A program made the position numbers and the translations under genes. DNA of 64,000 bases from assembly GCA_030435675.1 (NCBI GenBank), contig CM059624.1:3868769-3932768 (forward strand), written 5' to 3'. Below the pieces are notes generated by a model, which saw only the letters and a program-made list of their open reading frames with translations, did not search any database and had not been told where the DNA came from. The stretch is from Steinernema hermaphroditum. Taxonomy: Eukaryota; Nematoda; Chromadorea; Rhabditida; Steinernematidae. Within the stretch, counting starts at the first letter, position 1. Every line of letters begins with the position of its first letter. Shown here piece after piece: positions 57,358 to 64,000 of this stretch.

Positions 57358-58632
57358 TACATTGTTTGTCTTTGAATTGCGTGACTTTAGTTATCTTGTT
57401 GTAATATGTACTCAATTGATTGAATCGCTATTGACTTGGTGTCTTCGGTTACTCACCATGTGTATTTTGTATTCTGATATTACCTGCATCGATCAAAGTG
57501 TAGCCCTAACAGTGTGTCGTTTCCGTAAGCCCCGAGTTCACTTGGGTTTGCGTGGTTGTCCCCAGGGAGGCTCGGTTTATCGGTAATCTTTTATTACATG
57601 ATCAAGTAAATAGGGTCGCTGCTCACCGACAGCGAGTCGGGTCAGCACTAACTCTGACTCGGTTTGTGAGACGCAAGCTTTATACCCTGCTGCCAGAAGC
57701 GCGGGAGCCCCGACAACTGCTTGTACAATTCGCGGTCTACATCATGTTGCACTCAATTTGGTCTCACTTTGGCGCCGATAGTAATCCAGCTATCAGATGT
57801 TCTGTCGTTCGGTGATCGGAACAAAAAGTCTCATACGTGATAAGTGTCTCATATGACCCGTAGTGAGCACTGTTACGTTCATTCCTAGTCGTTTTTCGAT
57901 AATAAGTTATCACCAACCTGAATGTCTGTCAGCGTCTCTATTTTTTTGCTGTGTTATGTTGTACACTCTGATAAATAGTGCTTTACTGAAACCATTAATC
58001 AATTAGAAATGTGGGTCGACATTTGTGCAGAACTCTCTGAATGTTGCGGAATTCGAAAGCATTGAGTCAGCCTCATTCTCCACCAGCACCCACCCCCACC
58101 CTTGAGCGACCAATTTAAATGCACTTGAATTTTTGAACGTGATGGTCCCATTTGCTTTTGTTTTATTGTACAGAGAACGTTGCCCTCTCAGTTTGCGTCT
58201 CATCTTTAGTGTCTTGCTGTCGTCCTGGAACTCGAATTTGGAACTGGTCATCCTAGAAAGTCCGTCGTCCTGGAACGGGTATTGCTTTCTTGTTAGGCCC
58301 GTTAGGCCCTTATTAATCAGTCCGGTCGGAAACGTTTGCAAGACAGAACCCGTTTTCAATGGGCCAACCCAATGTACATGAACGAAATCTCACTTTAAAA
58401 GTTAATGTCTTCATTTTGTTACTTCTTATTTGTTTGCGGAGTACGCCATCGGGAAAGTCGCGCTACGAGCGCTATTTTTTTGCACCACGACAAGCAGAGA
58501 TAACTACTGCTCATCGGTCACTTTCTCTTCTCCTCGTCACTTTGTGTTCCGACCAGCGCGATCACGTCTCTCCCCCTACCACTCATTATATTTGTTGTCA
58601 CGCGGAAATCGATCGATCGTGCTACAGTTCAG
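57358..58632. other. Intergenic, possible mariner terminus at 58346-58375
   Basis: TTTTCAATGGGCCAACCCAA at 58350 matches the inverse of the TTGGGTTG...CATTGAAAA terminus; I could not place the other end. An open frame on the minus strand (58003-58359) looks like element-internal sequence rather than a gene. Otherwise nothing supported. Confidence 0.45.
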
Positions 58633-60921
58633 ATGATTCCCCATCAATCACTTCCCGATCCAGAAATCCATGTACAGGACGACAATGCAGAATGGCGGGA
58701 AGTGAACACGTAAGTGCGGTTATTATGCGATCAATCGGGTGAAATCTGGTTTTTGGGTATGACCAATCGACGGATAAGTGCACGTCATTTTCGGGTTGAA
58801 ATGGCGGCTGTTGTTTTTGGGATGTTCTGGTGACGGTAGGAGAAATACTATGGAACTGTGAGTTGTTTGGGGATAGGGAAAGGGGTAGAACGATCTGTAC
58901 TGTAGTTATTCCTATCGATGTGACCACAGATGGGCATATCAGAGACCAATCCGATCCGTTCGTGCCCATCTCTTGCTGTGGTCAATTTAAATTTTGGCTA
59001 TTTAATAGTATTCCAGGTCTGTCATATCTTCAACATCAAGCAGCAAAGGGTCTGACTCACTCCTGGACAAGGCCAAGACAGCAAACAGTTCACCCACTCC
59101 CGACAAAACTCCCACATCAACCGATTCGAAAGAAGATATGCTCTCCAATAAAGAGAAAAACGAAGGAAGCCCTGGCTTTATGTCACTTAACCGCCTACAA
59201 TGGGCCACTCTCATCATGCTAGCGGTGACCACACTGGCCGACGCCATGGAAATGGCTTGCATATCACCGTTCTTCCCAACTGAAGCTGAGAAGAAGGGTC
59301 TGAGCTCATCGGAAGTTGGCTTCATTATGGGTGCGTATCAGTTGGCTACGCTCATATTTTCGCCGATTATGGGAAGATACGTAAGCGTTTCCAAGATCCT
59401 TCGGCGTTTGTGATGTTCCCCCGTTCAGATGGCTACGGTAGGGCCGAAGCCGATGTTCATTGGCGGTCTCCTCGTGGTCGGCGTCATGACGATCTGCCTA
59501 GGATTCATGCGTCACTGGCCAGAAGGACGACCCTTCTTCATCATAGCCCTGGTAGTCTACTCCATCAAAGCTATCGGCGACACCGCCGACATCACTGCTT
59601 CGCTAGCGATTCTGGCGGAAAGATTTCCAGGAATGCTGGCTACGATGATCGGCCTCTTTGAGTGTATCGCCGGAGTTGGATACATGATCGGACCCGTCTT
59701 AGGAGGCGCTCTTCTACAGTACGGAGGCCTAGAACTGCCATTCATTCTAATGGGCTCGATTATCATTGCCGGAGCGTTGGTGTCCATTCGGCTCGTTAGC
59801 GATCTGAAGGATGCGGCCAATGGCGGTGAGAATAAGGGAATGACGGCGATGTTGAAGATCCCAATGATGTGGGTGATGGTGTACGCAATGGTGATATCGA
59901 GGATTTTGCTTTCTTTCTTGGACCCGACGCTTTCACCTCATCTTGAGTCGGTAGGTCTTACGATTTTGACTTTGAACCTTGTGGGTTCATATCAAAAGTG
60001 ACTTTGTTAACTTCTGAAAGGAAGCCAAAGAAAATCGGCGATATTCAGGATACCAGTGTTTACATATAGTGTAATGAGTTCTGCTGGCTTGCCTAGGAAA
60101 CACTGGATACCACAGCTTGTTGAAATCCATATCCATCCCATGAATCCTCTTATTTAAATCGTGTGAAGTCGTATAGCATCGGCTCATGGATCTAGCCTAC
60201 GGATCTGGATTCCCTCCAGCTAGTAAACACCTCTCCTTACAGCTCAACCTCACCCCTACTGCTATCGGCGGCATGTTCGTGCTTTCCAGTGGCACATTCG
60301 CCCTAACCGCTCCGCTGTGGGGAATCATGATCGACAAGTTCCGCTGCACGGACTACTTCATCTTCGGTGGCGCAATCGCGTCCATTCCTGCTGTGCTTCT
60401 GATTGGGCCTTCCCCGCTCCTAGGCCTTGCCAAGTAATCGAAACCCCTCCTTCCACGTCATATAGAATGCCTCTTCTAGGAGCGTGCTCCCCATTGGAAT
60501 CGGACTAGGCATCCTTGGCGTGGCCACCGGCGCCTTCGCCATTCCAGTCTTCCAAAGATGTTGTGATACTGTCAAGTAGGCGATGATATTCAGGTGCCTA
60601 ACGGAACGATACTTTCCAGTAAATACGGGTTTGAAGACAACGCGCAAACATATGGTGGGATCTCAGGAATCTATTCCGCTGCAACTGCCCTGGGCGGCTT
60701 TTTGGGCCCTACGATGGGTGGGGTGGTCGTCGAGTGGGTTGGATTCCCTTGGACGGTGACCGTTCTCGGTGTTGGACTCACCGTTTTCGTACGTTTTCAT
60801 TGGGAGATCAGCTTGGAGAACTGGCGTATTACAGGTCATAACCCTCTTTCTCTCTTATTTGGCTGTCGGTACGCACAAAAGAAGGGAAAGGAGGAAGCAG
60901 ACGAAGCCGGAGTCCGTTTGA
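58633..60921 (+). CDS. Major facilitator superfamily transporter, SLC18B1/vesicular-amine-transporter-like
   Basis: Exons: 58633-58709, 59017-59380, 59429-59950, 60243-60433, 60480-60575, 60620-60788, 60835-60921; sum 1506 nt, 501 aa. A Ser/Thr/Lys-rich cytosolic N terminus of about 75 residues precedes TM1 (WATLIMLAVTTLADAMEMAC). About 12 hydrophobic segments follow, with family landmarks GAYQLATLIFSPIMGRY (TM2 and loop), RFPGMLATMIGLFECIAGVG, GPVLGGALLQYGG and, in the second half, LTPTAIGGMFVLSSGTFALT, GIMIDKF, YGISGIYS-like and GPTMGGVVVEW. The acceptor at 60242 restores HLES-LNLTP, typical of this branch. C-terminal tail basic. Probable organellar or plasma-membrane H+-coupled carrier; substrate not predictable. 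AATAAA sites near 60934 and 60943. Confidence 0.87.
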
Positions 60922-61063
60922 AAACCGATGTATAATAAAACGAATAAAGAAAACTTTCGTCCGTTTGAACAAATGAACATGCACATCTTAAAACAAACAC
61001 GTATTTTCGCAAAACTCTTTACTCGGACCTCAGCTGGAATCGAACAACTCACAAAAAGTACAA

Positions 61064-61534
61064 CTAAAATCTTTTTCTGTCGCGCCTGTGTCGATTCTTC
61101 TCCCTGTCTCTGTCCTGGTCACGATCATTGTGCCGTTTACACTGACGGTCGCGGGTTCGGAACCGCTTGTGGCGTTTACGGTCGGGAGACCGCGGCCTGT
61201 AGCGGGAACGGCAACGACGATGCCGGTGACGATCTCGATCCTGGCCGTTCTTTGGTTTCTGTTCAACAGTACCGGGGATGTGCGAGCCATCTGCCTTCAG
61301 ACGACCGTTTCTGATAGCCTTTTCTTTGGCATTTCTGATGACCTCTTCGGCTGCAAGGACTGCCTTCGACTTCTGAGGTTCTCTATTCTTCACGTCTGGA
61401 GGTGGTTCGTCTCCAAAACGCGCCTTGTTCTCCGGAGCGATGTCGATTCTCGAATACTTCCGTGTTTCGCCAGATGAAGAAGGTTTAATCTTGGCCATGA
61501 CGCGTTCCCACAGAATGTCTAACTCGCGTTCCAT
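61064..61534 (-). CDS. Cyclin-L-derived ORF, left (minus) copy, 156 aa
   Basis: Intronless frame starting MERELDILWERVMAKIKPSS. From KARFGDEPPPDVK onward it copies exon 2 of the neighbouring cyclin L (EPQKSKAVLAAEEVIR, NGRLKADGS, then an Arg/Asp/Ser-rich region), but has no cyclin box. The upstream ATG used by the right copy is CTG here, so translation would start 10 codons later. Downstream sequence (61020-61060) also resembles the cyclin L 3' UTR. Expression not known; may be a processed-like duplicate. Confidence 0.6.
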   Translation of the reverse strand: MERELDILWERVMAKIKPSSSGETRKYSRIDIAPENKARFGDEPPPDVKNREPQKSKAVLAAEEVIRNAKEKAIRNGRLKADGSHIPGTVEQKPKNGQDRDRHRHRRCRSRYRPRSPDRKRHKRFRTRDRQCKRHNDRDQDRDREKNRHRRDRKRF

Positions 61535-62846
61535 GTTGTGTTGTGAGTTATAAGGATCACTCAGTAGTTAACTCTTATATTACAACTACTACTGGCTTTA
61601 TATATTACCGATGGTAATATAAATTAACGATGTGCATCGCTTTCGCGCATCGCTTTTGCGTCATAAAATGGGGAGAAATCCTGGAGAGTTTAAAACGAAA
61701 ATTTTATACACCAATCATGCCTCGCATAATGGAACAGCGCCTCAAAAAATGGAGGGCAAAACGGACACATCACTTATTTCTCGAAAGCGATGCTAATTTG
61801 AGAGCAGGTAAACAGACGAATATAGCTAAAATTTTAGGTCAGAACTGGTAAAACAGATCGACAGATACACTTCTATCTCGAAAAGCCAGAAAATGTCTTC
61901 GGGGAAAATTCAAACATTGCGTTTCAAAACCTATCTGGTCGGTTGCCAACAGGGATGTGCGGAATTCCGATTCCGACTTCCGCAGGTCCGGAATTCCGGG
62001 CTTTTTGGCACTTCCGATTCCGGACTTCCGAAATCAGAAATTTTACTTCCGCACATCCCTGATTGCCACCAAGCGGCTCTCGCCTGCCGCTCACTCTCCA
62101 TTACTTGTAGCCAAACAATAGAATAAAATGCAAATAAAAAAAATTAATGTGTCCGTTTTGCCCTCCATTTTTTGAGGCGCTGTTCCATTATGCGAGGCAT
62201 GATTTGTGTATAAAATTTTCGTTTTAAACTCTCCAGGATTTCTCCCCATTTTATGACGCAAAAGCGATGCGCGAAAGCGATACACATCGTTAATTTATAT
62301 TACCATCGGTAATATATAAAGCCAGTAGTTGTAATATAAGAGTTAACTAATGAGTGATCCTTATAACTCACAACACAACATGGAACGCGAGTTAGACATT
62401 CTGTGGGAACGCGTCATGGCCAAGATTAAACCTTCTTCATCTGGCGAAACGCGGAAGTATTCGAGAATCGACATCGCTCCGGAGAACAAGGCGCGTTTTG
62501 GAGACGAACCACCTCCAGACGTGAAAAATAGAGAACCTCAGAAGTCGAAGGCAGTCCTTGCAGCCGAAGAGGTCATCAGAAATGCCAAAGAAAAGGCTAT
62601 CAGAAACGGTCGTCTGAAGGCAGATGGCTCGCACATCCCCGGTACTGTTGAACAGAAACCAAAGAACGGCCAGGATCGAGATCGTCACCGGCATCGTCGT
62701 TGCCGTTCCCGCTACAGGCCGCGGTCTCCCGACCGTAAACGCCACAAGCGGTTCCGAACCCGCGACCGTCAGTGTAAACGGCACAATGATCGTGACCAGG
62801 ACAGAGACAGGGAGAAGAATCGACACAGGCGCGACAGAAACAGATT
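61073..62846. repeat. Large inverted repeat, arms about 700 bp, loop about 370 bp
   Basis: Left arm about 61073-61773 and right arm about 62146-62846 are reverse complements with only scattered mismatches seen. Both arms include the ORF, its upstream GTTAACT and TATATAAAG box, and the CCTCAAAAAATGGAGGGCAA end next to the loop. The two ORFs point outwards from the loop. Confidence 0.92.
61774..62145. other. Loop of the inverted repeat, TTCCG-rich
   Basis: Unique spacer. 61955-62055 is a run of variants of GGAATTCCGATTCCGACTTC, a simple degenerate repeat. No gene. Confidence 0.6.
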
Positions 62847-62850
62847 TTGA
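62350..62850 (+). CDS. Cyclin-L-derived ORF, right (plus) copy, 166 aa
   Basis: Same ORF as 61064-61534 with an additional start (MSDPYNSQHNMEREL) at 62350. TATATAAAG lies about 35-40 bp upstream and could serve as a core promoter, mirrored in the left arm. The C-terminal half is the Arg/Ser/Asp-rich region of cyclin L; the first 45 residues are not found in the visible cyclin L. It ends within about 110 bp of the cyclin L stop, tail to tail, so the two transcripts may overlap. Confidence 0.6.
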   Translation: MSDPYNSQHNMERELDILWERVMAKIKPSSSGETRKYSRIDIAPENKARFGDEPPPDVKNREPQKSKAVLAAEEVIRNAKEKAIRNGRLKADGSHIPGTVEQKPKNGQDRDRHRHRRCRSRYRPRSPDRKRHKRFRTRDRQCKRHNDRDQDRDREKNRHRRDRNRF

Positions 62851-62961
62851 TGAAAACCTTTATTGAGACCTGAGCTGGAATCTAACAAGTCACTAGACGC
62901 ACAAATAAAATTTCACAAACACAACTATTGCGCCACCCGCGTTAACTGCTCAGAATCTTCT

Positions 62962-64000
62962 TTACTTGCGTCTCTCACCGGGCGATTGGGACCGACGTTT
63001 GCGAAGTGTCTGTACAACTTCCTTCTCGCGCTTTCGACTTTTCTCCTGAAAAAGGCGGTTTGTTATATTCGCTGAAAGTTCCATGCAGGTTTACCTTCTC
63101 CGAACGACGACTGTTTCTGTCCTTGTCGCGATTACGATCGCGGTCTCGAGACCTCGAGCGATGTCTATCTCTGTCGCGCCTGTCGCGATCCTTTTCCCTG
63201 TCCTGGTCACGTCCATTGCGACGTTCACGGTCACGATCAACACGATCGCGAGTTCCGGAGTGCTTGCGATGCTTGCGCCTTTTGCGGTCGGGAGAGCGTG
63301 AGTGGGGCGATCGAGATCTGGATCCGGAGCGAGATCGGCGACGACGATGCCGGTCACGATCCCGGTCCCGGCCGTGTCCGTTGGATACCGTGGAAACGCG
63401 ACCGCTCTTCGGTTTCAGTTCAGCAGTGCCAGGTGTAGAGATGTCCGAGCCATCTGCCTTCAAACGTCCGTTTCTGATAGCCTCCTCTTTGGCCTTTCTG
63501 ATGACCTCTTCGGCTGCAAGGACTGCCTTCGACTTTTGTGGTTCTTCCTTCTTCACGTCTGGAGGTGGCTCATCTCCAAAACGCGCCTTGTCAATGATCT
63601 CCAGTAACCGGTTCCAATTTGGGGTCTGAAATGATTAAACAGACTCTTTGGTTCGAGGCAGTAGTTCTCTTACCTGAGTTCTGGTGTACATTTTGAGGAG
63701 CATCAAACAGATATCTTCGACGTCGCGCTCGGGGACATCGTACAGCTCGAACCACATGAACGGCTGCTGAGGTAGGGGCACCTTTGGCTCCACAGATCTG
63801 GCTGCAAGGTGAATGCATGCACACGCGATCGTCTCGGCCTTGTAGCGCAGGAACATATCCGTTCGGAGTCCGTCGTTCATGTACGACCACGCCTTCTGCA
63901 TGAGGGCGTGGTTGTTGACACACTTGAGAATGTTCGCGTAGGTGACGATCAGCTTGTGAGGATGCTTGACGTGCACTACAAATCCGAGGGCGCAGAGAAT
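62962..64000 (-). CDS. cyl-1: Cyclin L, 5' end outside window
   Basis: Exons: 64000-63674 (partial), 63625-63095, 63045-62962; 314 residues seen. The first exon is the second part of the cyclin box (KHPHKLIVTYANILKCVNNH, then AWSYMNDGLRTDMFLRY, AAETIACACIHLAAR-like, WFELYDV), diagnostic of cyclin L. Exon 2 starts TPNWNRLLEIIDKARFGDEP and runs into a long RS/RD-rich domain (RSRSGSRSRSPHSRS, DRDRDRHRR), then exon 3 adds a basic tail ending GERRK. Cyclin L partners CDK11-type kinases and acts in nuclear speckles in transcription-coupled splicing. AATAAA on the minus strand at about 62861-62856. Intact in the visible part. Confidence 0.93.

Noticed and set aside
58003..58359. 118-codon open frame on the minus strand
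   Set aside because: Adjacent to a mariner-type terminus at 58350 and without domain or splice support; more likely element-internal.
61088..61477. Hydrophobic open frame opposite the cyclin-L-derived ORF (also 62437-62826)
   Set aside because: It is the antisense of the Arg/Asp-rich region; mirror copies arise from the inverted repeat, not from a membrane protein gene.

Overview
The window looks like nuclear DNA of a rhabditid or strongylid-type nematode. Coding exons are split by many 35-50 bp introns with TTTCAG/TTTAG acceptors. Several start codons sit just after an acceptor-like site with no upstream exon, as expected for spliced-leader trans-splicing. The gene families (CC-repeat secreted proteins, cyclin L, purple acid phosphatase, Tc1/mariner debris) also fit a nematode. 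No prokaryotic features, CRISPR arrays, rRNA or convincing tRNA were seen. All multi-exon models here were built by hand from splice signals and paralogue comparison. Their exon sums are divisible by three where stated.

Layout. 1-2021: 3' part of a purple acid phosphatase (+). 3181-4586: CC-repeat secreted protein (-). 4913-19373: RING/B-box/coiled-coil genes with an N-terminal propeller-like region (copies A-D, +), with a small coiled-coil gene and transposon remains between them. 20389-20759: small secreted, neuropeptide-like precursor (+). 22095-39574: a mirror-image cluster of one unrecognised secreted family, three copies on the minus strand (E1-E3) and three on the plus strand (E4-E6), diverging from about 32 kb. 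41098-48099: three more RING genes (F and G on -, H on +). 49154-57357: three CC-repeat genes (I, J, K, +) made by very recent segmental duplication. 58633-60921: a 12-TM major facilitator transporter (+). 61064-62850: an inverted pair of cyclin-L-derived ORFs. 62962-64000: the 3' two thirds of cyclin L (-).

Biology. Three lineage-expanded families fill most of the window: RING/B-box proteins, CC-repeat secreted proteins and the E family. All three show birth-and-death evolution: tandem copies, exon loss, a nonsense codon, a frame offset, chimeric tails and loose exons inside tandem repeats. They are interleaved with mariner-type elements and a 0.5-0.9 kb terminal-inverted-repeat element family. 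The conserved single-copy type genes (phosphatase, transporter, cyclin L) lie at the two ends. The E family is the best candidate for something undescribed: intact paralogues have signal peptides, seven exons in constant phases, a helical N-terminal half and a conserved HRFGVxIFND / YKSxFG core, and I cannot assign it to any family I know.
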